A stretch of 64,000 nucleotides of DNA from Flavobacterium saliperosum (GTDB taxonomy: Bacteria; Bacteroidota; Bacteroidia; Flavobacteriales; Flavobacteriaceae), in NCBI RefSeq assembly GCF_900100625.1, contig NZ_FMTY01000003.1, positions 131,424 through 195,423 on the forward strand, given 5' to 3'. Each line of letters begins with the position of its first letter. The stretch's first letter is position 1. Below are positions 8,272 through 16,755 of this stretch, in pieces. The position numbers and the translations under genes are program-made. The notes below the pieces were generated by a model, which saw only the letters and a program-made list of their open reading frames with translations, was not told the DNA's origin and did not search any database.

Positions 8272-8877
8272 ATGTATTTATACGGCGCAAGCGGTCACAG
8301 TAAAGTGATTATTGATATTTTAAAGGAACATCACATTGTGGTTACAGCCGTTTTGGACGATGCTCCGAAGGGCGATTTTATTTATGATGTTCCGGTGGTG
8401 CAGGCTTCCCAAAAGCTTTTCGATACTTCGGATGTGCTGATTGTCTCCATAGGGAATAATGCGATTCGTAAGAACATAGCCCAGAGGCTTCCGGTACAAT
8501 TTTATACCGCTATTCACCCTTCGGCGGTAGTTTCTTCAAAAGCGACCATTGGAGTGGGTACCGTCGTAATGCCTAACGCGGTGATTAATGCTTTTTCCAA
8601 AATAGGAGATCACTGTATTGTAAATTCAGGTGCCGTTGTGGAGCACGATTGTGTTTTGGAAAATTACGCGCATGTTTCACCGGGAGCGGCTTTGGCCGGT
8701 GCGGTTCAGGTAGGAGAAGGCAGTCAGATAGGTATTGGTGCCTGCGTTATTCAGGGGGTTACGATAGGAAAATGGGCAACCATTGGCGCCGGTGCTGTTA
8801 TCATTGACAATGTGCCTGATTATGCCGTTGTGGTAGGAAATCCGGGTAAGATCATCAAATACAACGAACCTTCCTAA
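8272..8877 (+). CDS. PglD/NeuD-type sugar O- or N-acetyltransferase
   Basis: A protein of 201 residues. The N-terminus (M-Y-L-Y-G-A-S-G-H-S-K-V) is the nucleotide-sugar-binding Rossmann-like part of the PglD/NeuD family. From about residue 85 it becomes a left-handed beta-helix of hexapeptide repeats with the catalytic-type His in V-V-E-H-D-C (near 124) and ends in V-V-G-N-P-G-K-I. PglD acetylates the 4-amino group of UDP-2-acetamido-4-amino-2,4,6-trideoxyglucose using acetyl-CoA. It starts one base after the stop of the PGT gene and lies two bases before a second PGT, with the matching aminotransferase and dehydratase just downstream. The bacillosamine-type role is therefore well supported by context. 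Confidence 0.88.
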   Translation: MYLYGASGHSKVIIDILKEHHIVVTAVLDDAPKGDFIYDVPVVQASQKLFDTSDVLIVSIGNNAIRKNIAQRLPVQFYTAIHPSAVVSSKATIGVGTVVMPNAVINAFSKIGDHCIVNSGAVVEHDCVLENYAHVSPGAALAGAVQVGEGSQIGIGACVIQGVTIGKWATIGAGAVIIDNVPDYAVVVGNPGKIIKYNEPS

Positions 8878-8879
8878 CT

Positions 8880-9443
8880 ATGGCAAAACGCCTTTTTGAT
8901 ATCGTATTTTCACTGTCAGCACTGGTGTTTTTTGGCTGGATTATACTGTTGAGTTGGTTACTCGCCGCCTTTGATACCAAAACCAGCGGATTGTTTCTTC
9001 AGAAAAGGGTGGGGCAGTCGGGAAAACTGTTTACCATTTTCAAATTAAGAACCATTCGGAAGAATAAAGAGGGAGTTGCTTCCATTTCTAAAATCGGGGC
9101 TTTTTTGCGTAATTCCAAATTAGATGAGTTGCCCCAACTTTTAAACGTCTTATTGGGCGACATGAGTATTGTTGGTCCGCGTCCTGATATTGAAGGGTAT
9201 TACGATTGTCTTGAAGGGGAAGAGCGGAAAATACTGGAACTGAAACCGGGACTTACCAGTGAGGCCTCCCTGAAGTATTTTAACGAAGAGCAACTTTTGG
9301 CAGTCCAGGATAATCCACTAGAGTACAATGACCTTGTTCTGTTCCCTGATAAAGTAAGGCTAAACCTGCAGTATTACTATGAACGCACTTTTTTCGGAGA
9401 TCTGAAAATCATCGCAAAAACACTATTTCACAAAATGTTTTAA
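8880..9443 (+). CDS. Initiating sugar transferase (PglC-type), second copy
   Basis: A protein of 187 residues with the same layout as the gene at 7668: K-R-L-F-D-I-V-F-S plus a hydrophobic segment, Q-K-R-V-G-Q, F-K-L-R-T, then L-D-E-L-P-Q-L-L-N-V-L-L-G-D-M-S-I-V-G-P-R-P and P-G-L-T-S-E-A-S. The catalytic D-E pair is intact. The final block differs from the usual P-G-I-T-G-W-A-Q. It is shorter than the first copy and clearly divergent, so the two probably prime with different sugars or serve two glycans. The next gene is preceded by its own promoter-like motif, so this gene may end the first transcript. Confidence 0.9.
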   Translation: MAKRLFDIVFSLSALVFFGWIILLSWLLAAFDTKTSGLFLQKRVGQSGKLFTIFKLRTIRKNKEGVASISKIGAFLRNSKLDELPQLLNVLLGDMSIVGPRPDIEGYYDCLEGEERKILELKPGLTSEASLKYFNEEQLLAVQDNPLEYNDLVLFPDKVRLNLQYYYERTFFGDLKIIAKTLFHKMF

Positions 9444-9481
9444 TTTTAAAATTTAGTATCGAATACTTTTAAAAGTTTCTG

Positions 9482-9489
9482 TACATTTG
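9482..9489 (+). promoter_or_regulatory. Bacteroidota -7 promoter motif TAnnTTTG before the aminotransferase gene
   Basis: TACATTTG matches the -7 consensus of Bacteroidota housekeeping promoters. Transcription would start near 9495, giving a leader of about 35 bases before ATG 9530. No clear TTTG -33 element is seen at the right distance. The 86-base gap here is the largest between genes in this part of the locus apart from the repeat block. Confidence 0.55.
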
Positions 9490-9529
9490 TGCGTTAGTTC
9501 TCCCCAAAACTACACTTAACTGTTTGATA

Positions 9530-10678
9530 ATGAATAAAGAAAAAATATGGCTTTCTTCGCCACATATGGGCGGAAGGGAGCAAACTTATATACAAGTCGC
9601 TTTTGATACCAACTGGATAGCTCCTTTGGGTCCTAATGTTTTGGGTATGGAGTCTGATTTGGAGCGTTATTTGGGCGAGGATGTCTTTGTTGGCGCCCTG
9701 AGTTCCGGTACCGCTGCCATTCACCTGGGCCTTATTCTTCTGGATGTTAAAGCCGGAGATGAGGTTATTTGTCAGAGCATGACTTTTTCCGCCTCCGCCA
9801 ATCCGATTCTTTATCAGGGGGGTACTCCTGTTTTTATTGACAGTGAACCCGACACCTGGAACATGTGTCCGGCTGCTTTGGAAGAAGCAATCCTCGACCG
9901 TATTGCCAAAGGGAAAAAACCAAAAGCAATCATTGCCGTGCATTTGTACGGAATGCCGTTTAAAGTGGATGAAATTGTTGCCATAGCTGAAAAGTATCAG
10001 ATTCCGTTGTTGGAAGACAGTGCCGAAGCGTTAGGAAGTTCCTATAAAGGCAGAAAATGCGGAACTTTCGGAGCGGTAGGTGTTTTGTCGTTTAACGGAA
10101 ATAAAATCATTACGACTTCCGGTGGCGGGGCCATTGTGGTTCCCTCAAAAGCATTAAAAGACCGAGCTGTGTTTTTTGCCACGCAATCCAGAGACCTTGC
10201 ACCGCATTATCAACACAGTGAAATAGGGTACAATTATAGGATGAGTAACATCTGTGCGGGTATTGGAAGAGGACAGATGGAAGTTTTGGATGCGCATGTG
10301 GCACTCCGACGTAAGGCCCATGCTTTCTATTCGGATTATTTTGCCGCCATTGAAGGAGTGACCGTTTTGAAAGAACCCACTGCGGATTGGTTTTCCAATC
10401 ATTGGCTGACCGCCATTGTAATGGATGAGGCGAAAGTAGGGAAGTCCCGTGAGGATTTACGATTGGCCTTTGAGGCAGAAAATATCGAGAGCCGACCGCT
10501 TTGGAAACCCATGCATCTGCAGCCGGTTTTTGAGAAGTATCCGTATTACGGAAACGAAGTGTCTTCCCGTCTTTTTGAACAGGGATTGTGTCTTCCGTCG
10601 GGTTCCAATTTAACCGATAATGATTATTTACGACTTGAAAAGGTTTTGGATCATTTCTTTAAAAGTCAAAAATTATAG
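9530..10678 (+). CDS. DegT/DnrJ/EryC1-type PLP aminotransferase (PglE-like)
   Basis: A protein of 382 residues from ATG 9530 (a TTG two codons earlier is in frame but less likely). It starts with I-W-L-S-S-P-H-M-G-G, typical of PglE-like sugar aminotransferases. It has the S-S-G-T-A-A-I-H-L cofactor loop (near 60), an H-L-Y-G-M-P block, E-D-S-A-E-A-L-G (Asp for the PLP pyridine nitrogen) and S-F-N-G-N-K-I-I-T-T-S-G-G-G, whose Lys forms the Schiff base. The expected reaction is transamination of a UDP-4-keto-6-deoxy-GlcNAc to the 4-amino sugar with glutamate as donor. The downstream 4,6-dehydratase makes its substrate and the upstream PglD-like protein uses its product. Confidence 0.9.
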   Translation: MNKEKIWLSSPHMGGREQTYIQVAFDTNWIAPLGPNVLGMESDLERYLGEDVFVGALSSGTAAIHLGLILLDVKAGDEVICQSMTFSASANPILYQGGTPVFIDSEPDTWNMCPAALEEAILDRIAKGKKPKAIIAVHLYGMPFKVDEIVAIAEKYQIPLLEDSAEALGSSYKGRKCGTFGAVGVLSFNGNKIITTSGGGAIVVPSKALKDRAVFFATQSRDLAPHYQHSEIGYNYRMSNICAGIGRGQMEVLDAHVALRRKAHAFYSDYFAAIEGVTVLKEPTADWFSNHWLTAIVMDEAKVGKSREDLRLAFEAENIESRPLWKPMHLQPVFEKYPYYGNEVSSRLFEQGLCLPSGSNLTDNDYLRLEKVLDHFFKSQKL

Positions 10679-10680
10679 CA

Positions 10681-12645
10681 GTGAACACTACTTCGATGTT
10701 TAAAATAAAAACTGTTTTTGAGCAGGCAATTAAAAAGGCCAGTTTCAGTTTCAATGTCAAAAATTTAAGCTATCTGCCACGATGGATTATTTTGACCATA
10801 GATATTCTGATGGTTTTTTTATCGGGATTTTTAAGTCATTTGCTGTTAAAAGGCATCGGACTTGATTTTCTGCTGAGCGCAAAAGTATTTCCGATCACAT
10901 CGGTGTATATTTTCATTACGGTATTTTTTTTCTGGCTTTTCCGGACCTATTCCGGTATTATTCGTCATTCCACTTTTATCGATGCGGTAAAATTGTTTAT
11001 GGCACAGTCGTCGACTTTTCTGTTTTTACTTTTACTGAATACGTTCTGGGATATTTTCACAGGCGGAAAGTTATTTCTGAACACCCGTCTTTTTATCACG
11101 GTATTGCTTTCCTTTTGTTTTCTGTTGTTGTATCGGATTATTGTAAAAACGGTTTTTGAGAATTACATCAACGAGAGCAAGAACAATCAAATCACCAAAG
11201 TACTCATATACGGTACGGGGCCTAATGCTATCGCTGTTGCCAATGCCGTCCAGATGGAACGTCCGGCGCGATTTAAAGTGGTGGGCTTCATCGATCGGGT
11301 AAGTAAAAACACTTCGAAACGTATTTTGGATTTGCCTATTGTAGAGCAAAACAAGCCTGTTCCCGTATTGCTTCGGTACAAAGGTGCCGAATCGCTTATC
11401 ATAGCGGATGATTCGTTAACCAATGAAGAGAAATTCGATATTGTAGACGATTGTCTGGAGTTTAATTTCAAAGTTTTTTCCATTCCGAAAATTACCGACT
11501 TCGAAGACAGGGAGAGTATTTCCAGAAAAATCAAAAACGTTCAGATTTCCGATTTGCTGGAACGACAGCCTATTGAACTGGACAACAAAACCATTTCCGG
11601 GCAGATAAAAGACAAAACCATTTTGATTACCGGTGCTGCCGGTTCGATTGGAAGTGAACTTGTCTGGCAGATTCATGCCTTTGGTCCCACAAAAATTATT
11701 TTGGTGGATCAGGCCGAAACCCCGCTTCATCATTTGAGTATGGAGTTGGATAAGTCCTTTTCGAGTGTCTTGGTCCGTTCGATTATTGCGGACATTCGGG
11801 ATTATGCGGTCATGGAATCGATTTTCAAAACGTACCGTCCTAATTTCGTATATCATGCGGCGGCCTACAAACATGTGCCTTTAATGGAGGTTAATCCGGC
11901 ACAGGCAGTTTTTACCAATGTACAAGGGACTAAAAATCTGGCCGATTTGGCCGTAGCCTACAATGTGGAACGCTTTGTAATGGTTTCTACCGATAAAGCC
12001 GTGAATCCGAGCAATGTTATGGGGGCCAGCAAGCGCATTGCCGAAAAATACGTTCAGTCTTTGTTCCTGTATCTTAACCGTTCGGAGGTGATTACCACCA
12101 AATTCATCACCACCCGCTTCGGAAACGTTTTGGGGTCCAATGGTTCCGTAGTTCCTTTGTTTACCCAACAAATTGCCAACGGCGGTCCGATAACCATCAC
12201 ACACCCTGAAATTATCCGTTATTTTATGACGATACCCGAAGCCTGTCAATTGGTTTTGGAAGCCGGTGCCATGGGGAACGGTGGGGAAATTTTCATTTTT
12301 GACATGGGAAAACCCGTAAAGATTATTGATCTGGCCACCAAAATGATCCGTTTGGCAGGGCTGCGTCCGGATAAGGATATCAAGATTCAGATTATCGGTT
12401 TGCGTCCGGGCGAAAAATTATATGAAGAGTTACTGAACGATTCGGCACTAACCCTGCCTACGCACCATGAGAAAATAATGATTGCACAGGATGTTTTCGA
12501 TGAGTATGAGATTATTGAAGAAAAAGTGAATCAACTGGTTCAGATTGCAAAAGGATTCCTGGTAGAAGACATCGTACTTAAAATGAAAGAAATCGTTCCC
12601 GAATTCCGCAGTATGAATTCCACTTACGAAACGTTGGATTCCTAA
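10681..12645 (+). CDS. Membrane-anchored nucleotide-sugar 4,6-dehydratase (PglF/CapD/FlaA1 family)
   Basis: A protein of 654 residues. Residues about 30-165 form four membrane segments. A first Rossmann-like domain follows (V-L-I-Y-G-T-G-P-N-A, near 175) and then the catalytic SDR domain with I-T-G-A-A-G-S-I-G-S-E (near 317), V-S-T-D-K-A-V-N-P-S-N-V-M-G-A-S-K (M-G-A-S-K replacing Y-x3-K, as is normal in this family) and L-R-P-G-E-K-L-Y-E-E-L. It would convert UDP-GlcNAc to UDP-4-keto-6-deoxy-HexNAc, the first step towards bacillosamine. The track start is GTG; an ATG five codons later (10696) is equally possible, and no ribosome-binding site decides. It lies two bases after the aminotransferase gene. 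Confidence 0.92.
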   Translation: MNTTSMFKIKTVFEQAIKKASFSFNVKNLSYLPRWIILTIDILMVFLSGFLSHLLLKGIGLDFLLSAKVFPITSVYIFITVFFFWLFRTYSGIIRHSTFIDAVKLFMAQSSTFLFLLLLNTFWDIFTGGKLFLNTRLFITVLLSFCFLLLYRIIVKTVFENYINESKNNQITKVLIYGTGPNAIAVANAVQMERPARFKVVGFIDRVSKNTSKRILDLPIVEQNKPVPVLLRYKGAESLIIADDSLTNEEKFDIVDDCLEFNFKVFSIPKITDFEDRESISRKIKNVQISDLLERQPIELDNKTISGQIKDKTILITGAAGSIGSELVWQIHAFGPTKIILVDQAETPLHHLSMELDKSFSSVLVRSIIADIRDYAVMESIFKTYRPNFVYHAAAYKHVPLMEVNPAQAVFTNVQGTKNLADLAVAYNVERFVMVSTDKAVNPSNVMGASKRIAEKYVQSLFLYLNRSEVITTKFITTRFGNVLGSNGSVVPLFTQQIANGGPITITHPEIIRYFMTIPEACQLVLEAGAMGNGGEIFIFDMGKPVKIIDLATKMIRLAGLRPDKDIKIQIIGLRPGEKLYEELLNDSALTLPTHHEKIMIAQDVFDEYEIIEEKVNQLVQIAKGFLVEDIVLKMKEIVPEFRSMNSTYETLDS

Positions 12646-12695
12646 GCGGGATTCGGCAGCCCCTCTTTTTTAAAAGGTATTCCGAAGAAATAAAT

Positions 12696-12703
12696 TATCT
12701 TTG
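12696..12703 (+). promoter_or_regulatory. TAnnTTTG promoter motif before the Wza-like gene
   Basis: TATCTTTG fits the -7 consensus and lies 15 bases before ATG 12719, so the leader would be only about 10 bases. The TTG inside the motif is an in-frame but false start for the lipoprotein gene. This suggests that the export pair wza/wzc has its own promoter. Confidence 0.55.
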
Positions 12704-12718
12704 AAAAAAAATGTATTT

Positions 12719-13483
12719 ATGAGCAGTAAGCAAGCAGTAAGAAGTTTAATGATGGTAATGCTATTGGGAGTTTTGTCGTGTGGCTCTCCTAAAAAAATCG
12801 TTTATCTTCAAAACGCATCCGCCAATGCGGGTAAAAATGCTACGTCTTATGAATTGCTGATACAACCGGATGATATGTTGCAGATTATCGTTTCGGCCGA
12901 AAATCCGGAAGTTGCCGTTCCTTATAATCTGAAATCGACTTCGGTGGATGAAGCCATGGGAGGCCAAAGTTTGGGCGATGTGTATCTTGTGGATAAAAAC
13001 GGGGAAATCGAATTTCCGCAACTCGGAAAAATAAAACTATCGGAACTTTCCTGCGCTGAAGCAAAAGAAAAAATCAAAACAATACTTAAAGACCACATTC
13101 ATAATCCATCCATTCAGCTAAAGATAACCAATTTTAAAATTTCAGTGCTGGGAGAAGTATCAACTCCCGGAGTTTATAAGGTTTCCGGAGAACGTATAAC
13201 GCTTTTGGAAGCATTGAGTTTGTCTGGGGATTTGACCATTTACGGCAAAAGAAAAAATATCATGGTGGTACGTGAAAAAGAAGGTGTGAAATCCATCGAA
13301 AAAGTTGATATCACCAATACGGATTTCATTAATTCCCCTTATTATTATCTGACTCAAAATGATGTTGTTTATGTGGAACCTAACAAAACCCAAATCAACA
13401 ATTCGGTAATCGGTTCCGACATTCGAACATTACTCACGGTTTTGTCTTTTGCCATGGGTGTTATTTTAATTTTTACAAGGTAA
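12719..13483 (+). CDS. wza: Polysaccharide export outer-membrane lipoprotein (Wza-like)
   Basis: A protein of 254 residues starting at ATG 12719. A lipoprotein signal ends at L-L-G-V-L-S-C-G-S, with Cys the lipidation site. Then come the polysaccharide-export domain (I-Q-P-D-D-M-L-Q-I-I-V, near 55), the sequence G-Q-S-L-G-D-V-Y-L-V-D-K-N-G-E-I-E-F-P-Q-L-G-K-I, and the SLBB-type block V-L-G-E-V-S-T-P-G-V-Y. A hydrophobic segment closes the protein (about 232-250), as in outer-membrane Wza. It forms the outer-membrane pore for the polymer, working with the co-polymerase encoded five bases downstream. Confidence 0.93.
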   Translation: MSSKQAVRSLMMVMLLGVLSCGSPKKIVYLQNASANAGKNATSYELLIQPDDMLQIIVSAENPEVAVPYNLKSTSVDEAMGGQSLGDVYLVDKNGEIEFPQLGKIKLSELSCAEAKEKIKTILKDHIHNPSIQLKITNFKISVLGEVSTPGVYKVSGERITLLEALSLSGDLTIYGKRKNIMVVREKEGVKSIEKVDITNTDFINSPYYYLTQNDVVYVEPNKTQINNSVIGSDIRTLLTVLSFAMGVILIFTR

Positions 13484-13487
13484 ACGG

Positions 13488-15875
13488 ATGGAAAACGAGT
13501 TTAGCCCTCAAGACAGTAACGGATTCAATTCGGGGTTCAGCATAAAGGAACAGCTTGATTATTATCTCAACAACTGGAAGTGGTTTGTGTTGGGTGTTGT
13601 AGTTTTTTTTACCGGTGCTTATATTTACCTGAGATACACCACCCCACAATATAGCGCAGTTACCACGCTGATGCTTCGAGATGAGAAAAAAGGCGGTGCT
13701 GATACCCAAATGAATGCTTTTTCCGATTTGGCTATTTTGTCTAATATAAAGAGCAATCTCGATAATGAAATTGAGGTCCTCAAATCCAGAACCCTGATCA
13801 AAACAGCCGTAAAATCCTTGGGGTTAAATGTCTCTTATGTTAATGAAGGCCGTGTCAAATCAGAAGAATTATATAAAAAATCACCGATTCAGTTCCGTTT
13901 TTTACGACTTAATGATGGATTTGAACAAAGAAATATTATTTACAAAGTAATCAGTTCCGGATCTAACCGCTACACACTATACGACAGGAGTGAAAACAGA
14001 TTGGGCGTGTATCAGTACGGGCAATCCGTGCCACTGAGAGAAGGTGAAGCCATAGTTTTTGAGACCGATAAAAGAAAGTCTTTTAAAGAGAATCCTTTCA
14101 AGGTTATGGTTCAAATCCGTCCGGTTTCTGCTGTAGCAGGGAGTTATAAAGGGCGTCTTTCGGTTAGGAAATCAGGTGACCGCACCACAATTGTGGAACT
14201 TTCCGTTACCGATCCGGTAGGCGAACGCGCCGAAGATTTTTTGAACGGACTTATCGCGGTATACAATCAGGATGTTGTTTCTGATAAGAATCTTGTTTTT
14301 GAAAACACCTCAAAATTTATAGATGACCGTCTTAAAATCATTGCTGACGAACTGGATGGGGTTGAGAAAAGCACCGAGGCCTTTAAAATCAGGAATCATG
14401 TGACGGATATCACTTCGGAAACGAGTTTGTTTCTTAACAGTGCCAGTGATTTTGAAAAAAAGGAAATCGACACGGAGACCAAACTAAAGATAGTGGGAGT
14501 TATGGAAAACTATCTTAAGAATGCAGGCGAAAACGACTTGATTCCGGCTAATATATTGACCAGTGATGCCAATGCTGTCGGATTAATTGACCAATACAAT
14601 CAGTTAGTGCTGGAACGTAACAGGATGTTGAAAAACGGAGGCCCGAAAAACGCGGTTATTTTAACCTTGAACAAAAAAATTGAAGCTTTGCGCATGGATA
14701 TTGGTGAAGTACTTGCCCGATTGCGCGGGCAACTTGAGATTTTAAAAAAGGATTTGGCCTATCAAAGTACTGTTTTTAGCGGAAAAATTTCAAAGATTCC
14801 GACGCTTGAGCGAGAAGCGCGGGCGCTAGGCCGTCAGCAGCAAATTAAAGAAGCGTTGTATCTGTACCTTTTGCAGAAAAGGGAAGAAACAGCTATTTCA
14901 CTGGCCGTTACATCGCCTAATGCGAAGGTTGTTGATGCAGCCATTGCTTCGAAATCACCGGTATCACCACAAAAAAGATCTATTTATATGATGGCTTTGG
15001 CCTTAGGGGCATTACTTCCCTTTGGGGTACTTTATTTGCTGAACATGTTGGATAATAAAGTAAAAGGCCGATCGGATGTTGAAAAGAAATTATCCATTCC
15101 GATTTTAGGAGATGTTCCCACCTCTTTTTCGAACGAGGAAATTATAGCCGCCAACAGCAATACCAGTGCCGCCGAAGCCATTCGAATCGCAAGAACCAAT
15201 TTGGAGTTTATGCTCAATCAGGTTCCGGATGGAAAAGCCAAGACCATTTTTGTAACGTCGACACTGCCTAAGGAAGGAAAAACCTTTATTGCCGTAAATA
15301 TGGCGGGAGCCATTGCCTTGTCCGGAAAAAAAGTGTTATTAATCGGTATGGATATCCGGAATCCAAAACTGGAAGACTACCTTCATTTACCTAAAGAAGG
15401 GGTCACCAATTATCTTTCCACCAAAGATCTTGATATTCACTCGCTAATCCATCAAATTCCTAATTATGAGGCTTTTTATGTTTTGCCTTCCGGAGTGATT
15501 CCTCCCAATCCGGCCGAATTGCTCATGAGTAATAAAGTAGATGTCTTGTTCGATCAATTAAAATCCGATTACGATTACATTGTAGTGGATACCTCCCCCG
15601 TCCATCTTGTAACGGATACGCTGCTGATTGCCCGACATGCCGATTCCTTTGTGTATGTAATTCGTGCCAATTATCTGGATAAGGGATTGCTTTATGTGCC
15701 TTATAAGTTTTACCAGGAAAAGAAACTTCCTAATATGGCGCTGCTTATTAATGATACTACTGTCCGAAAAGGGTACGGTTACGGTTATGGCGCATACGGT
15801 TACGGTTATGGTGTGGAAGTGGAGAAAAAAAGCAGGTTCCGTCAGTTTTTGGATAAATTTAAAAAAGAGGTGTAA
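13488..15875 (+). CDS. wzc: Wzc-like polysaccharide co-polymerase / tyrosine autokinase
   Basis: A protein of 795 residues. It has a Wzz-type chain-length domain with a first membrane helix near 30-50 and a second near 500-520 after P-V-S-P-Q-K-R, and a long coiled periplasmic part between them. The C-terminal BY-kinase domain has Walker A in S-T-L-P-K-E-G-K-T-F (Lys where many relatives have Gly before E-G-K-T), Walker A' in G-M-D-I-R-N-P and Walker B in Y-I-V-V-D-T-S-P. The tail is a tyrosine cluster (Y-G-Y-G-Y-G-A-Y-G-Y-G-Y-G), the expected autophosphorylation site. It controls chain length and export with Wza. The CpsB-type phosphatase at 16756-17490 is the likely dephosphorylating partner. 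Confidence 0.95.
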   Translation: MENEFSPQDSNGFNSGFSIKEQLDYYLNNWKWFVLGVVVFFTGAYIYLRYTTPQYSAVTTLMLRDEKKGGADTQMNAFSDLAILSNIKSNLDNEIEVLKSRTLIKTAVKSLGLNVSYVNEGRVKSEELYKKSPIQFRFLRLNDGFEQRNIIYKVISSGSNRYTLYDRSENRLGVYQYGQSVPLREGEAIVFETDKRKSFKENPFKVMVQIRPVSAVAGSYKGRLSVRKSGDRTTIVELSVTDPVGERAEDFLNGLIAVYNQDVVSDKNLVFENTSKFIDDRLKIIADELDGVEKSTEAFKIRNHVTDITSETSLFLNSASDFEKKEIDTETKLKIVGVMENYLKNAGENDLIPANILTSDANAVGLIDQYNQLVLERNRMLKNGGPKNAVILTLNKKIEALRMDIGEVLARLRGQLEILKKDLAYQSTVFSGKISKIPTLEREARALGRQQQIKEALYLYLLQKREETAISLAVTSPNAKVVDAAIASKSPVSPQKRSIYMMALALGALLPFGVLYLLNMLDNKVKGRSDVEKKLSIPILGDVPTSFSNEEIIAANSNTSAAEAIRIARTNLEFMLNQVPDGKAKTIFVTSTLPKEGKTFIAVNMAGAIALSGKKVLLIGMDIRNPKLEDYLHLPKEGVTNYLSTKDLDIHSLIHQIPNYEAFYVLPSGVIPPNPAELLMSNKVDVLFDQLKSDYDYIVVDTSPVHLVTDTLLIARHADSFVYVIRANYLDKGLLYVPYKFYQEKKLPNMALLINDTTVRKGYGYGYGAYGYGYGVEVEKKSRFRQFLDKFKKEV

Positions 15876-15887
15876 AAGCCTCTTTTT
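15862..15887 (+). terminator. Rho-independent terminator overlapping the end of the wzc-like gene
   Basis: AAAAAGAGG and CCTCTTTTT form a perfect 9-bp stem around an 8-base loop that contains the gene's stop codon. The 3' arm doubles as the T-tract. It closes the first polysaccharide operon. Confidence 0.75.
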
Positions 15888-16174
15888 ATTTGGTCTCAAA
15901 ATACGTGAAACTATCTGTTTTATTACATTTCGCTTTTAGCTTCAAAAAAATTTACCGCAGATTCGCAGATTGAAATATATTGTATCCGTGTTAAAAAATC
16001 TGCGAATCGGTGTTCTTTAACCTTACAGGCTTTTAGTCTGCTAAATAGATACCGTGAACTTCCCGCGGCTTTATGTTGTGGCGGTTTATATATTCTCTAA
16101 CCATTGAATAACCACAGAAATATATGAAATAATCTTTAAATTTAGCCTTAAAGCCCCAATTTCATGAGACCTCT
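15888..16174. other. Intergenic stretch without a gene, holding degenerate inverted repeats
   Basis: No credible coding frame is seen. At 15955-16015 there is an imperfect palindrome: CGCAGATTCGCAGATT near its left end and AATCTGCGAATCGGTG at its right end, separated by about 30 bases. This kind of 'aatctgcgaatc' element recurs, from general recollection, in flavobacterial intergenic regions. Further right, CCGCGGC...GTGGCGG around 16062-16084 is a weaker inverted pair. Confidence 0.5.
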
Positions 16175-16188
16175 GTTAGCAGCAGCCA
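16175..16188 (+). repeat. Inverted repeat, left copy, flanking the orphan gene
   Basis: GTTAGCAGCAGCCA here is the reverse complement, with one mismatch, of the 14 bases at 16725-16738. It lies directly beyond the stop codon of the orphan gene 16191-16721. Confidence 0.75.
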
Positions 16189-16190
16189 AT

Positions 16191-16721
16191 TTATTTTTTG
16201 AATATTTTTTTCATGTCACTTTTTAAAATAATTTGAGAAATTAGTACAGGAATGTTCAATCTGAAATTGTCTTTAATAATTGTAAAATAGACATCATTGT
16301 TATCTAGTAAAAAAATTCTACTTGTATGATAACTATTACTTAGAGTATATGGATTTTCTTCGATATAAATTAGTATGTTGTTTGAGTTTCTTTGTTTTTG
16401 ATAACCTTTTTGTTTACAATAATTATTTATAATCTCTCTATTAATTTCAAGACTATTAAAAGTTTCTATTTTGTTAAGATTCTTTTCAGTTGCTTTTCTA
16501 TAAACCACATAAAGACAGAATAAAGACAGTAAAGAAGAAATGAAATAATAAATATTTTGATTATCCTTTGAAAAATCAGCGTATAGATAAGGCATAATTC
16601 CAAAATATGTAAAAAAAAGATAAATCGTAATTCGGTCAAGTTTGTCGCCAAAGTTTTCCTCAAAAATTAAACTCTTTGTATTTATACTTTTATGGACATT
16701 TAGATTTTTAAGTTGTCTCAT
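16191..16721 (-). CDS. Hypothetical two-helix membrane protein between inverted repeats
   Basis: A protein of 176 residues that I do not recognise. A basic, Asn-rich N-terminus is followed by two hydrophobic helices (about 33-50 and 58-74: Y-L-F-F-T-Y-F-G-I-M-P-Y-L-Y and Y-Y-F-I-S-S-L-L-S-L-F). A soluble C-terminal domain of about 95 residues follows. Codon use is visibly more AT-rich than its neighbours. It separates the Wzc-like kinase from the convergent CpsB-like phosphatase, and near-perfect 14-bp inverted repeats hug both ends of the gene, one just before its ATG. That points to insertion as a one-gene cassette. No function can be assigned. Confidence 0.65.
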   Translation of the reverse strand: MRQLKNLNVHKSINTKSLIFEENFGDKLDRITIYLFFTYFGIMPYLYADFSKDNQNIYYFISSLLSLFCLYVVYRKATEKNLNKIETFNSLEINREIINNYCKQKGYQKQRNSNNILIYIEENPYTLSNSYHTSRIFLLDNNDVYFTIIKDNFRLNIPVLISQIILKSDMKKIFKK

Positions 16722-16724
16722 GTA

Positions 16725-16738
16725 TGGTTGCTGCTAAC
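16725..16738 (-). repeat. Inverted repeat, right copy, flanking the orphan gene
   Basis: TGGTTGCTGCTAAC, ending 3 bases upstream of the orphan gene's start codon, pairs with 16175-16188 (13 of 14 bases). Confidence 0.75.
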
Positions 16739-16755
16739 TTTCAATTATCAGTGGT

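Noticed and set aside
16175..16738. Firm call of an integron gene cassette
   Set aside because: The ends only resemble attC core sites (GTTAGCA is not GTTRRRY), and no integrase or second cassette is visible; kept as an open finding.
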